A DNA stretch of 64,000 bases from positions 811,001 to 875,000 of the forward strand of contig NZ_FVZB01000005.1 in NCBI RefSeq assembly GCF_900166655.1, given 5' to 3'. This document shows positions 1-8,115 of this stretch, piece by piece. The translations under genes and the position numbers were made by a program. The DNA comes from Halobacillus hunanensis. GTDB lineage: Bacteria > Bacillota > Bacilli > Bacillales > Halobacillaceae. The notes beneath the pieces were generated by a model, which was not told the origin of the DNA, made no database searches, and worked only from the letters and a program-made list of their open reading frames with translations. Numbering within the stretch: position 1 is the stretch's first letter; each line of letters starts with the position of its first letter.

Positions 1-277
1 TGGCAGCGAGTATCATTAGCATTTCAACATTTAGTTCTTTGTCACGAATGGTCGCCTCTATTCCCTCTTTGGCTTTGGCGTATCCTCCTGTGACGAAGGC
101 AATGATATGCAATGTAATATAGGCACTTTGGGGGAGATGTTCGATGTTCAGCCAAGTAAGAAACAGGATCAGGCCGCTAAAAAGAGCAGCAATTAATTCC
201 ACATGCTCTTTACTATTTTCAACGAGTGAAAAAGAAGAAAATGGACGTACACGAATGGAACGAACTTCTGCAGGCAT
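1..277 (-). CDS. P1B-type metal ATPase, N-terminal part (PfeT-like)
   Basis: Only the first 92 codons are in the window; the gene runs off the left edge. The protein starts MPAEVRSIRV and has no N-terminal CxxC metal-binding domain. Hydrophobic stretches at about residues 29-45 and 52-65 are followed by GGYAKAKEGIEATIRDKELN and VEMLMILAA, typical of the TM1-TM2 region of P1B-type transition-metal ATPases. The start is preceded by GGAG with 11-nt spacing. A perfect PerR-box match and a near-perfect Fur box lie upstream. PfeT (ZosA) of B. subtilis, a ferrous-iron exporter, is PerR-controlled, so Fe(II) efflux is the best inference. A CadA/ZntA-type Zn or Cd exporter cannot be excluded without the TM6 CPx-like motif, which is outside the window. 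Confidence 0.75.
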   Translation of the reverse strand, partial: MPAEVRSIRVRPFSSFSLVENSKEHVELIAALFSGLILFLTWLNIEHLPQSAYITLHIIAFVTGGYAKAKEGIEATIRDKELNVEMLMILAA

Positions 278-304
278 GGCATTCTCATCTCCTTTTTTTA
301 TAAT

Positions 305-319
305 TGATAATAATTATCT
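305..319. promoter_or_regulatory. Fur-type box
   Basis: TGATAATAATTATCT matches the 7-1-7 Fur box TGATAATNATTATCA at all but the last base. It lies in the 5' leader of the P-type ATPase, between its promoter and start codon. Confidence 0.6.
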
Positions 320-369
320 TCTATGTTGTTAGAAACCAATCCATAAGGTGTATGAGGAGGGGGTGCTAT

Positions 370-384
370 TTATAATTATTATAA
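370..384. promoter_or_regulatory. PerR-type box
   Basis: TTATAATTATTATAA is an exact match to the PerR consensus TTATAATNATTATAA. It begins 16 bp downstream of the proposed -10 of the leftward promoter, where a bound repressor would block transcription of the P-type ATPase. Confidence 0.65.
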
Positions 385-400
385 ATTTATATATGTTATT

Positions 401-428
401 ATATTATCATTATTTCAATATAAGTCAA
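401..428 (-). promoter_or_regulatory. Promoter of the P-type ATPase
   Basis: Read leftward: -35 TTGACT (428-423), 16-bp spacer, -10 TAATAT (406-401). A TATAAT alternative lies 3 bp further on. The PerR-type box follows directly. Confidence 0.5.
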
Positions 429-507
429 TGGAATAAGTGTCGAAAAGGAACTATAAATTCAGAAAATTTTTACATAGGTGCAGGGGGAAAATATCCGAGC
501 TCGAAGG

Positions 508-537
508 TTGATATTACATGTGTCAAGTTGCTATATT
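508..537 (+). promoter_or_regulatory. Sigma-A promoter of the amino-acid importer
   Basis: TTGATA (508-513), 18-bp spacer, TATATT (532-537), about 40 bp upstream of the binding-protein start. Confidence 0.45.
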
Positions 538-577
538 GAATAAGTGTTAAATTAACGTAGAGAGGTGGACATATTCC

Positions 578-1462
578 ATGCGAAAGGGTCTTTTACTTAT
601 ATTTATTCTCATGTTTTCTGTTGTTCTCGATGCATGCGGAGCAGATAAGGGTGAAGAGGGTTCAACTGAAAACAGTAAGTCAGCAGAGCAGACGTCGGAC
701 TCAAAATGGAGTGAAATCCAAGAGGCAGGTGAGATTGTAGTTGGCACGTCAGGAACACTTTATCCAGCTTCCTTCTATCCTGAGAATTCTGACAAGCTTA
801 CAGGGTATGACGTGGAAATTATGCGTGAAGTGGCTAAACGATTAGGTTTAGAGGTTTCTTTTGAAGAATACGGTGTAGATGGATTGTTATCTGCTATTAA
901 AAGTGGTCGTATAGACGTGGTTATTAATGATATGGAAGTTACTGAAAATAGGAAGAAAGAATTTGCATTTAGTGATCCATATAAGTATTCGTATTCAACG
1001 ATGATTGTGCGTGAATCAGACCTTTCAGGTATTGAAACTTTAGAGGATCTTGAAGGCAAGAAACATGGTGGAGGCGCAACCACAGTGTTTTCGAAAATTG
1101 CTGCGCACTTTGGAGCTGAAACGAAGACATACGGAAATGTAGCCAATGATGTGTACCTTCGTGATGTAGCTAATGGACGTACGGATTTTATAATCAATGA
1201 CTACTACTTGCAGACGTTAGCGTTAAAAGCATTACCAGAGATACCGGTGAAGCTTCATCCAGATCTCAAATTTCATCCAACAGAGTCGGCTATCGTGATG
1301 CCAAAAGATGCTTCAACTCTTAAAAAGAAAATTGATGAAACTTTAAATGAGATGAGGAAAGATGGAACACTGACAAAAATCTCTAAAGAGTTCTTTGGTG
1401 GAAAAGATGCTTCTAAGAAACCCGAAGCCGATGTAAAAGAAATTGAAGGTTTAGACCTGTAG
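578..1462 (+). CDS. Amino-acid ABC transporter substrate-binding lipoprotein
   Basis: A family-3 extracellular solute-binding protein of 294 aa, expected to be lipid-anchored outside the membrane. The signal peptide ends in a lipobox, LDAC, with Cys20. The bilobed core begins near residue 50 (GEIVVGTSGTLYPASF). It contains the family stretch YDVEIMREVAKRLGL and ends with RKDGTLTKISKEFFGG. It resembles YxeM and cystine/polar amino-acid binding proteins; the substrate cannot be fixed from sequence. The start follows AGAGGTGG with 9-nt spacing. The permease begins 10 bp after the stop, so the two form an operon. No ATPase gene is present on either side. Confidence 0.85.
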   Translation: MRKGLLLIFILMFSVVLDACGADKGEEGSTENSKSAEQTSDSKWSEIQEAGEIVVGTSGTLYPASFYPENSDKLTGYDVEIMREVAKRLGLEVSFEEYGVDGLLSAIKSGRIDVVINDMEVTENRKKEFAFSDPYKYSYSTMIVRESDLSGIETLEDLEGKKHGGGATTVFSKIAAHFGAETKTYGNVANDVYLRDVANGRTDFIINDYYLQTLALKALPEIPVKLHPDLKFHPTESAIVMPKDASTLKKKIDETLNEMRKDGTLTKISKEFFGGKDASKKPEADVKEIEGLDL

Positions 1463-1472
1463 GGGTCTCGTT

Positions 1473-2165
1473 ATGTTTGGTATTCAAATCAATGACATCA
1501 ATTTAGAGAAGCTGTTTGTGCCAGAACGTGCTTGGGACAATTTACCGTTTGTATTAGAAGGGGTACCGTACACGTTACTAGTAGCTGTTCTAGGTATGGT
1601 GCTCGGTCTGATTTTGGGCTTTTTCTTAGCTTTGGCAAGAGGATCAGACAATTTTCTACTAAGGTGGCCTGCTCGTATTTATATCACCTTAATGCGGGGG
1701 ACACCGATTCTTGTTTATTTATTCGTGCTCTACTTTGGTCTTCCCGTAGTCGGAATTACACTGACAGCACCGGTAGCCGCTATTATCGGTTTCGGGACGA
1801 ATAGTGCAGCGTACATCGCAGAGATCAATCGATCGTCACTGAATAGTGTCGATCATGGCCAATGGGAATCATCGCGGGCTCTTGGATTATCTTATTGGAA
1901 AACCATGCGAAGGATTATTGTGCCACAAGCGACGAGAATTGCGATCCCGCCGTTAGCGAACGTTTTTCTTGATATATTAAAAGCTACCTCTTTAGCTGCA
2001 ATGATTTCGGTTCCGGAGATATTGAACAAGGCTCAAATTGTTGCAGGACGCACAACAGATTCATTAACGATGTATATTCTGGCTGCGATGATTTATCTAG
2101 TATTAACCTTGTTTTTCTCGGTTCTTCAAGATTATTTAGAGCGTCGCTACAATAAATATTTATAA
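1473..2165 (+). CDS. Amino-acid ABC transporter permease (HisM/ArtM type)
   Basis: A 230-aa inner-membrane permease of the polar amino-acid uptake family. It has about five membrane segments, starting near residues 31-55. MRGTP sits at 74-78, and the ATPase-coupling EAA loop (ESSRALGLSYWKTMRRIIVP) at about 132-151. It follows its binding protein in the same operon. The next gene is the zinc-system ATPase behind a terminator and Zur-like sites, so the importer has no dedicated ATPase here and must borrow one encoded elsewhere. Confidence 0.88.
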   Translation: MFGIQINDINLEKLFVPERAWDNLPFVLEGVPYTLLVAVLGMVLGLILGFFLALARGSDNFLLRWPARIYITLMRGTPILVYLFVLYFGLPVVGITLTAPVAAIIGFGTNSAAYIAEINRSSLNSVDHGQWESSRALGLSYWKTMRRIIVPQATRIAIPPLANVFLDILKATSLAAMISVPEILNKAQIVAGRTTDSLTMYILAAMIYLVLTLFFSVLQDYLERRYNKYL

Positions 2166-2171
2166 ACATCA

Positions 2172-2204
2172 ATCGTCGGTCCTGGTGACCGGCGATTTTA
2201 GTTT
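2172..2204 (+). terminator. Terminator of the amino-acid importer operon
   Basis: Ten-bp stem ATCGTCGGTC / GACCGGCGAT (2172-2181 / 2187-2196, one G-T pair) followed by TTTAGTTT. Confidence 0.6.
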
Positions 2205-2307
2205 ACGTTAGCCTTCAATAAATGAAAGCATGTTCTTTTCCAATTTAGGAAAAGAGGTGTAACTTGCATTACGGCTTCATTCCTACTATGATATTAATGG
2301 CATTTTT

Positions 2308-2328
2308 AAATCGTAATCATTTTGAATT
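2308..2328. promoter_or_regulatory. Zur-like box 1 upstream of znuC
   Basis: AAATCGTAATCATTTTGAATT. The left half matches AAATCGTAATNATTACGATTT exactly through ATT; the right half is degenerate. It is the first of two sites upstream of the zinc operon. Confidence 0.45.
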
Positions 2329-2363
2329 ACTCGTTTACAACTGAATCGAGAACCGTTATAATT

Positions 2364-2384
2364 AAATCGTAATCATTCTTATTT
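2364..2384. promoter_or_regulatory. Zur-like box 2 upstream of znuC
   Basis: AAATCGTAATCATTCTTATTT repeats the same strong left half 56 bp after box 1 and ends 18 bp before the znuC start, within the expected promoter/leader. Confidence 0.5.
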
Positions 2385-2402
2385 GTGAAAGGGAACCTGT
2401 GT

Positions 2403-3182
2403 ATGGGCAATGATAAAATTATAGAAATAGACCATGTTTCTTTTAAATATGATGCAGAGTGGATTGTGCAGGACGTGGATCTATCTATTGAAAAAGGACA
2501 ATTCTTAGGTCTTGTCGGCCCAAACGGCTCTGGGAAGTCTACGCTAATTAAATTAATGCTTGGACTGGTCAAACCAGATCAGGGGAATATTCGCCTCTTT
2601 GGCCAGGAACTTCGACATTTTAATCAATGGCAGGAAGTCGGGTTTGTTTCGCAAAAAGCAAACAGTTTTAATTCAGGGTTTCCGGCAACTGTACTTGAGG
2701 TTGTGAAAACTGGGCTCGTGTCTCGTATAGGAGCCTTTCGTTTTTTTAATCGGAAACATAAAGAGAAAGCAATGAAAGCTCTAGAAATCGTTGAGATGGA
2801 AGACTACGCTGAGAGCAGTATTGGCGAATTATCAGGTGGGCAGCAGCAGCGTGTATTTATTGCCCGGGCACTTGTCAGTGATCCTTCTTTACTGATCCTG
2901 GACGAGCCCACAGTTGGTGTGGATGCCAAGCATGTAGCCAATTTCTACGACTTACTAGCTAAGCTTAATCGAGAGCAGGACATATCCTTGTTAATGGTGA
3001 CACACGATATTGGAACAATAACAGAGCATGCAACACATGTTGCGTGCATGAATAAATCTCTGCACTTTCATGGAATCTCTGAAGAATATAAAGGTTTTGA
3101 AGAGGGGAACTTGAATCAATTATATGGTCATTCTGTTCAGCCGCTTACTCATAACCATCATCATGAGGTGAAACACTCATGA
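2403..3182 (+). CDS. znuC: Zinc ABC transporter ATPase
   Basis: ATPase of the ZnuABC high-affinity zinc importer, 259 aa from ATG 2403. That start is chosen because AAAGGGA lies 8 nt upstream; an in-frame GTG at 2385 sits too early. Walker A GPNGSGKST is at 39-47, signature LSGGQQQRV at 143-151, Walker B LLILDEPT at 163-170, and an H-loop histidine follows in VTHD. A short His-rich tail (HNHHHE) may bind metal. The stop overlaps the permease start (ATGA). Upstream Zur-like sites and downstream zur support zinc rather than manganese as substrate. Confidence 0.9.
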   Translation: MGNDKIIEIDHVSFKYDAEWIVQDVDLSIEKGQFLGLVGPNGSGKSTLIKLMLGLVKPDQGNIRLFGQELRHFNQWQEVGFVSQKANSFNSGFPATVLEVVKTGLVSRIGAFRFFNRKHKEKAMKALEIVEMEDYAESSIGELSGGQQQRVFIARALVSDPSLLILDEPTVGVDAKHVANFYDLLAKLNREQDISLLMVTHDIGTITEHATHVACMNKSLHFHGISEEYKGFEEGNLNQLYGHSVQPLTHNHHHEVKHS

Positions 3183-4036
3183 TCGAAAGTTTTTTTCAGT
3201 ATCAGTTTTTACAAAATGCAGCCATAACAGGAATGCTAATCGGGATAGTGGCACCGTTATTAGGTGTTTTTATCGTGGTTCGACGACTCTCTTTAATTGC
3301 CGACGCCCTATCTCACATAACACTGACAGGTATTGCAGCAAGTCTTCTTCTGGAAAAGAAAGTCTCAGCTGTTCAAGATCTCAACCCTGTTTATATGGGG
3401 ATGGTGTTTTCGGTAGGCGGAGCTATTTTAATTGAGAAACTGCGGAAAGTCTATAAACATTATGAGGAACTGGCGATTCCTATTATATTATCTGGCGGGA
3501 TCGGGTTAGGTGTGCTGCTAATCTCATTAGCAGACGGTTTCAATACAGATTTATTCAGTTACTTATTTGGCAGTGTCACGGCCGTCACTCGTTCTAATAT
3601 GTGGACAGTTTTAATCATTACTATCGTTGTTATTACGATTGTTATCCTTTTTTATAAGGAATTGTTTGTGCTCTCATTTGATGAAGAACATGCTTCCATT
3701 TCCGGAGTGAATGGCAAATGGATCCATCTTTTGTTTATTGTCATGGTGGCTTTAGTGATTGCATCAGCAATGCAAGTAGTCGGAATATTGCTGGTGTCAG
3801 CTCTGATGACTCTGCCAGTTGCAGCAGCCTTACGAATTGCTGCCAGTTTCAAACAAACGATTGGGTTATCGATTGCGTTTGGTGAACTTTCCGTTATTCT
3901 TGGGTTGTATACCTCCTATCATTTAAGCGTCCCTCCTGGGGGAACCATTGTGCTGACGGCAATTATTATCTTGATGATGTCAATGCTTTATAAAAAGGTG
4001 AGAAATCAACTCTATATAAAGGGTGAAACAATATGA
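3179..4036 (+). CDS. znuB: Zinc ABC transporter permease
   Basis: Membrane subunit of the ABC-3 metal permease family, 285 aa with about eight hydrophobic segments. It carries the family stretches VAPLLGVFIVVRRLSLIADA near the N-terminus, SHITLTGIA, and LLVSALMTLPVAAALRIA toward the C-terminus. It overlaps znuC by 4 bp and zur by 4 bp, so the three genes are translationally coupled. Confidence 0.9.
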   Translation: MIESFFQYQFLQNAAITGMLIGIVAPLLGVFIVVRRLSLIADALSHITLTGIAASLLLEKKVSAVQDLNPVYMGMVFSVGGAILIEKLRKVYKHYEELAIPIILSGGIGLGVLLISLADGFNTDLFSYLFGSVTAVTRSNMWTVLIITIVVITIVILFYKELFVLSFDEEHASISGVNGKWIHLLFIVMVALVIASAMQVVGILLVSALMTLPVAAALRIAASFKQTIGLSIAFGELSVILGLYTSYHLSVPPGGTIVLTAIIILMMSMLYKKVRNQLYIKGETI

Positions 4037-4443
4037 ATGTGGAAACAGCCTTGCAACGACTTAAAGATAAAGGATACAAACGGACAAGACAAAGAGAGCG
4101 TATTGTTGAGATCTTCGTCAATCAAGACCAATACATTGCTGCAAAAGCTATTCTTAAACAAATTCAAGAAGACTTTCCAAGTGTGAGTTACGATACAGTG
4201 TATCGCAACCTTTACTTGTTAACGGAAGAAGAAATTCTTGAAGCTACGGAACTTAGCGGGGAGAAGCATTTTCGTTTAGGTTGTGAAACCCATGGTCATC
4301 ATCACCATTTTATATGTACGGATTGTGGGAAAACGAAATCCATTGAGTTTTGCCCTATGGAAAGTATTAACGAACACCTGAGCGGTTATGATATTGAAAA
4401 TCATAAATTTGAGATTTACGGAAAGTGTCCCCGGTGCAGTTAA
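4033..4443 (+). CDS. zur: Zinc-responsive Fur-family repressor
   Basis: A 136-aa Fur-family regulator. The N-terminal winged helix contains VSYDTVYRNL at 51-60. The His-rich stretch HGHHHHFICTDC at 87-98 supplies sensing ligands. Two CxxC pairs (C95/C98 and C132/C135) form the structural zinc site. Co-transcription with znuCB and Zur-like boxes upstream of both znuC and znuA identify it as Zur rather than Fur or PerR. Zinc-loaded Zur would repress all four genes, including itself. Confidence 0.9.
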   Translation: MNVETALQRLKDKGYKRTRQRERIVEIFVNQDQYIAAKAILKQIQEDFPSVSYDTVYRNLYLLTEEEILEATELSGEKHFRLGCETHGHHHHFICTDCGKTKSIEFCPMESINEHLSGYDIENHKFEIYGKCPRCS

Positions 4444-4444
4444 T

Positions 4445-4480
4445 AAAAGTCTGCGACACAAGTCGTGGACTTTTATTTTG
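4445..4480 (+). terminator. Terminator after zur
   Basis: Stem AAAAGTC-TG-CGAC / GTCG-TG-GACTTTT (4445-4457 / 4462-4474) with an internal TG/TG mismatch, followed by a T-rich tract. Confidence 0.7.
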
Positions 4481-4490
4481 TGCTGATACA

Positions 4491-4510
4491 AAAAGTAATG
4501 ATTACAATTT
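4491..4510. promoter_or_regulatory. Zur-like box upstream of znuA
   Basis: AAAAGTAATGATTACAATTT contains the palindromic core GTAATGATTAC of the Zur box and lies 50 bp upstream of znuA. Confidence 0.5.
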
Positions 4511-4560
4511 AGAGGTCAGTACTATTCATGAAATGATATTCAAGAGAAGGAGGAGTAACA

Positions 4561-5574
4561 ATGGGGAAATACGCTAGTCTTATTTTGATACTTACTTTAC
4601 TTTTGTCTGCATGTGGAAATGAAACATCCCCAGAAGATTCATCAGACAAACAGTTAAAAATTCATACGACTGTATATCCGTTAAAGTATTTTACGCAGCA
4701 AATTGCTGGTGATTTAGCAGAGGTATCGAGCATCCTGCCGCCAGGAACAGACCCTCATACTTATGAGCCCACCACAAAAGAGATGATAAAAATAGCCGAA
4801 GCGGATGCTTTTATTTATAATGGAGCGGGCCTGGAGTCCTATGCGAAAACGATCGCGGATACTGTGAAGCCTGAAGGAGTGCAGATTCTAGAAGCGTCGA
4901 AAGGAATCAAACTCGAAGAACATGTTCACAACCATGGGGAGAATACCGATTCTAATGAAAAAGATACACATGGTGATGAAGAGCATTCTCATGAAGAAGA
5001 AAAGGAACGTTCACATGCAGGTGAGGGGCACGAGGGGCATACACACGGGAATCAAGACCCTCATATTTGGCTTGACCCCATTCGTTCGATTCAATTAGCT
5101 GAGAATATTAAACAAATGCTCATTTCTATACAACCAGAATCTGAGGAGCAATTTACCGAGAATTTCAATCAACTGAAAAATAAACTAGTTGATCTGGATC
5201 AGCAATTCCATAATCAGTTAGAAAGTAAGCCTAAGGATAAAATTATTGTTTCCCACGCTGCTTATGGGTACTGGGAGCATGCGTACGGAATTGAACAAGT
5301 GGCTGTCTCAGGTTTAACCCCAACTAGTGAGCCTTCGCAAAAGGAACTAGAAGATATTATTGAAACAGCACAGGAATTTCAGTTGGACTATGTATTATTT
5401 GAACAAAACGTTACACCTAAAGTAGCCAAAGTTGTTCAAAATGAAATCGGTGCAGAACCATTGCGTATTCATAACCTCTCGGTGTTAACAGAAGAAGATA
5501 TTCAAGCGAATGAAGATTACTTTAGTCTAATGAAACAGAATCTAGAAGTGTTGTCTAAAGCCTTGTCAAAATAA
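4561..5574 (+). CDS. znuA: Zinc-binding lipoprotein of ZnuABC
   Basis: Cluster 9 (A-1) metal-binding lipoprotein, 337 aa, capturing Zn(II) outside the membrane for ZnuBC. The lipobox LLSAC ends at Cys18. Family ligands are visible at His66 (GTDPHTYEP) and His168 (QDPHIWLDP), with another His in SHAAYGYW. Between the first two lies a long acidic, His-rich loop (about 121-162), the hallmark that separates zinc- from manganese-binding members. It is transcribed on its own from a promoter with a Zur-like box. Confidence 0.93.
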   Translation: MGKYASLILILTLLLSACGNETSPEDSSDKQLKIHTTVYPLKYFTQQIAGDLAEVSSILPPGTDPHTYEPTTKEMIKIAEADAFIYNGAGLESYAKTIADTVKPEGVQILEASKGIKLEEHVHNHGENTDSNEKDTHGDEEHSHEEEKERSHAGEGHEGHTHGNQDPHIWLDPIRSIQLAENIKQMLISIQPESEEQFTENFNQLKNKLVDLDQQFHNQLESKPKDKIIVSHAAYGYWEHAYGIEQVAVSGLTPTSEPSQKELEDIIETAQEFQLDYVLFEQNVTPKVAKVVQNEIGAEPLRIHNLSVLTEEDIQANEDYFSLMKQNLEVLSKALSK

Positions 5575-5576
5575 TA

Positions 5577-5612
5577 AAAAGCTGCACACCCATAATGGTG
5601 CGCAGCTTTTTT
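5577..5612. terminator. Bidirectional terminator znuA / MFS gene
   Basis: Stem AAAAGCTGCACACC / GGTGCGCAGCTTTT (5577-5590 / 5597-5610) with one mismatch, A-run on the left and T-run on the right. It serves the convergent znuA and MFS genes. Confidence 0.8.
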
Positions 5613-6790
5613 TACGGTGGAGAACTACTAAGGTGCTGAACATGTGGGCTCCGTTTTGAAACAGTTGATATAAATACGAGCATGAGTAATACGACAATAA
5701 TATAAAAGAATGATAATCCAGGAAAAAGATCGATAACAATCCCTGACAGAAAAGGTCCTGCAATACTTCCAAGGCTAAAGGCCATGCCGCACATAATATT
5801 GCCTGCGGGAAGTAATTCCTTTGGAAGCAAGTCAGTCATATAGGATATTCCCAGTGAGAATAAAGAGCCTACAAAGAGTCCGCCTAAAGCAAAGGTTACA
5901 AATAACCACAGGGTAGAATGTTCAAAGAAGGCGGCGAGTAGGAAGGCCACGATTCCTCCCGCTACTACTGAAAGAATGACTTTTTTTCTGCCGATTTTAT
6001 CACTTAAAGTTCCGAGTGGTATTTGTGATAATAAACTCGCTGCGGCAAATGATGGAATAATCAAGGATAAAGTGTTAACATCATGACCAATTCGCATTCC
6101 ATAGACAGGGAAAATACCATGGAGAGTAGCTTCAAGAAATCCATACGTAAGAGGAGGGAGGAAAGCTACCCACCCAAGCTTAAGTGCCCGGCCGAACCGT
6201 CTAATTGAACTTGTACTGTAAACAGTTGTTTCGTTATGATCAGGCATCTCATTTCGTACAAACCACATGGTACTCCAAACGATCAAACTTAAAAGAGCCG
6301 ATACTAGAAACGGTATGTAAAGGCTGATCGACAGTAAGTTGGTCATTAAGGGCCCGAGAGTAAACCCTACGCTGAAAAACAAACCGTAGTAGGCAATACT
6401 TCTGCCGCGGGATTCATTAGCAGCTGAGGCGGTAATCCATGTTTGGGTACCAAAATGCAGGACTTGGTCGCCAATACCAACAAGCATACGCAGAGCAAAC
6501 CAAAACCATAAAGCCTGCCAAAATGGAAACAAGGCAAGCGAAATAAAGACGAGGGCTCCCCCTATCATAATGACGGGTTTGTACCCTAGTTTCTGAAGGG
6601 GTTTCTCCATAAATGGGGAAGAGATTAAAATTCCAATATATAATCCGGTAGCGTGAAGTCCGTTAATCGACGAAGAGACACCGTTTTGCTCTAAAATTAC
6701 CGCTAATAACGGTAACAGCATTCCTTGAGAAAAACCGGAAATTGTCACAAGTCCAATGAGAATCCAAAATCTTGATCGTACTGAAACCAT
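5612..6790 (-). CDS. MFS efflux transporter (YfkF-like)
   Basis: A 392-aa major facilitator with twelve predicted membrane segments. The loop between TM2 and TM3 carries the degenerate motif EKPLQKLGYKPVIMIGG, and its counterpart in the second half is GTLSDKIGRKKVILSVVAGG (about residue 260). The start ATG 6790 is preceded by GGGGGAGGG. The surrounding set (yfkD, yfkC) suggests the B. subtilis YfkF orthologue; the substrate is unknown. It is divergent from the OsmC gene. Confidence 0.8.
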   Translation of the reverse strand: MVSVRSRFWILIGLVTISGFSQGMLLPLLAVILEQNGVSSSINGLHATGLYIGILISSPFMEKPLQKLGYKPVIMIGGALVFISLALFPFWQALWFWFALRMLVGIGDQVLHFGTQTWITASAANESRGRSIAYYGLFFSVGFTLGPLMTNLLSISLYIPFLVSALLSLIVWSTMWFVRNEMPDHNETTVYSTSSIRRFGRALKLGWVAFLPPLTYGFLEATLHGIFPVYGMRIGHDVNTLSLIIPSFAAASLLSQIPLGTLSDKIGRKKVILSVVAGGIVAFLLAAFFEHSTLWLFVTFALGGLFVGSLFSLGISYMTDLLPKELLPAGNIMCGMAFSLGSIAGPFLSGIVIDLFPGLSFFYIIVVLLMLVFISTVSKRSPHVQHLSSSPP

Positions 6791-6882
6791 AACACCCTCC
6801 CCCTCTATATTAGCTCATCCATATTATCGTAAACGAAATGAACTTCAGTCGGCAAGGATATTGTATAGAAGAGGTTATTTAC

Positions 6883-6911
6883 TTGCCTAAAACGGTTATT
6901 ATATATATAAA
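6883..6911 (+). promoter_or_regulatory. Promoter of the OsmC gene
   Basis: TTGCCT (6883-6888), 17-bp spacer, TATAAA (6906-6911), about 35 bp upstream of the start. Confidence 0.4.
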
Positions 6912-6945
6912 GAGAAAGAAACTTTGCAGAAAGGGGAAGAGTACA

Positions 6946-7338
6946 ATGGAATTTTATATTAAAGATGAGGGTGTTCGAACATCTTTTGATTACGGTGAAC
7001 TGGACATCTCCAGCGATGAAATGAGTGGTTTCCGTCCGTTTCAGTTGATGGTTGCCTCGATTGCTGGATGCAGTTTGAGTGTGTACCGTAAAATTTTGGA
7101 CAAGCAAAGAATTAATTATGAAGACATTACGGTTCAGGCAAAAGTTGAACGGAATACGGAAGCAGCCAACCGGATAGAGAAAGTCAGCCTGCGTTTTGTT
7201 GTTAAAGGGTATCATTTAAATCAAGATAAACTGCTAAAGAATTTAGAAGTTTCCCGTAATAATTGTTCCATGGTTCAATCTGTAAAGGATAGTATCGAAA
7301 TAGAGGAATCTCTTGAGTGTATTCAGCTTAGCAGGTAA
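6946..7338 (+). CDS. OsmC/Ohr-family protein
   Basis: A 130-aa cytoplasmic OsmC-fold protein, probably a thiol peroxidase. The start at 6946 is chosen because AAAGGGGAAG lies just upstream. The two family cysteines are visible: Cys42 in IAGCSLSVYRKIL and Cys107 in RNNCSMVQSV. In the family this pair reduces organic or fatty-acid hydroperoxides. It belongs to the YhfA/OsmC subgroup rather than classical Ohr, so the substrate is inferred only. It stands alone with its own promoter and terminator. Confidence 0.8.
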   Translation: MEFYIKDEGVRTSFDYGELDISSDEMSGFRPFQLMVASIAGCSLSVYRKILDKQRINYEDITVQAKVERNTEAANRIEKVSLRFVVKGYHLNQDKLLKNLEVSRNNCSMVQSVKDSIEIEESLECIQLSR

Positions 7339-7343
7339 AATAA

Positions 7344-7385
7344 AGGAGCCTATCCTGAGATAAGCAGGATGAGCTTCTTTTTTTT
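7344..7385 (+). terminator. Terminator after the OsmC gene
   Basis: Hairpin built on ATCCTG / CAGGAT with outer AGC / GCT pairs, followed by CTTC and eight T residues (7378-7385). Confidence 0.65.
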
Positions 7386-7440
7386 GTATTACGAACCTGA
7401 TCGGCTTACTCGAAAAGGTTCTGCATATAGGGGTGAAAGG

Positions 7441-8052
7441 ATGAAGGCTTTTCTAGTAAAAACACTTTTTTATATATTGGGTTTAATTATTATTTCACTC
7501 GGTATTACCTTAACCATTAAAGCAGACCTTGGAGCAGGTGCATGGGATGCGATGAATGTCGGTCTCACTGAAATAATTGGCTTGACTGTGGGAAATTGGG
7601 TCATCATTATCGGCTCCATTTTGATTGGTACTAATGCTCTAATTGCAAAGGAACGTCCCGATATATTGGCGGTGATTACTATTTTAGTTATCGGGAAGAT
7701 GATTGATTTCTGGCTAATCACAGGCTTGGCACATGTCTCCATTACCGGGTTTTTGACTCAGTTTGCTTTCTTGATATTAGGGATAGTTATACTTGCGATC
7801 GGCGTTTCGCTGTATTTACAGCCAAACTATTCACTCAATCCAATTGATGGTTTTATGGTGGCCTTACAGAAGAGGTTTGGTCTATCACTTACAGTAGCAA
7901 AAACTTTAACAGAAGGTTTTGCGCTTATCCTTGCCTTGTTATTTGGCGGACCAATCGGTCTTGGGACTGTAATCATCCTCGTATTAATTGGACCGACTAT
8001 CCAGTTCTTTGATCCAAAAGCAGAACGTGTAATGAACAAATTGATTGCTTAA
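7441..8052 (+). CDS. YczE/YitT-family membrane protein
   Basis: Integral membrane protein of 203 aa from ATG 7441 (GGGGTGAAAGG directly upstream; an in-frame upstream extension has no ribosome site). Five to six hydrophobic segments. The N-terminal ISLGITLTIKADLGAGAWDA and GLTVGNWVIIIGSILI are characteristic of the YczE group. In B. subtilis YczE is needed for production of bacillaene-type antibiotics, but its biochemical role is not established. The function here is unknown. Confidence 0.8.
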   Translation: MKAFLVKTLFYILGLIIISLGITLTIKADLGAGAWDAMNVGLTEIIGLTVGNWVIIIGSILIGTNALIAKERPDILAVITILVIGKMIDFWLITGLAHVSITGFLTQFAFLILGIVILAIGVSLYLQPNYSLNPIDGFMVALQKRFGLSLTVAKTLTEGFALILALLFGGPIGLGTVIILVLIGPTIQFFDPKAERVMNKLIA

Positions 8053-8115
8053 ATGAGAATAGTTCAGGACCATTTTTCACAAGCTATAGAAAAATGAAAG
8101 GTGGTCAGAAACAGG

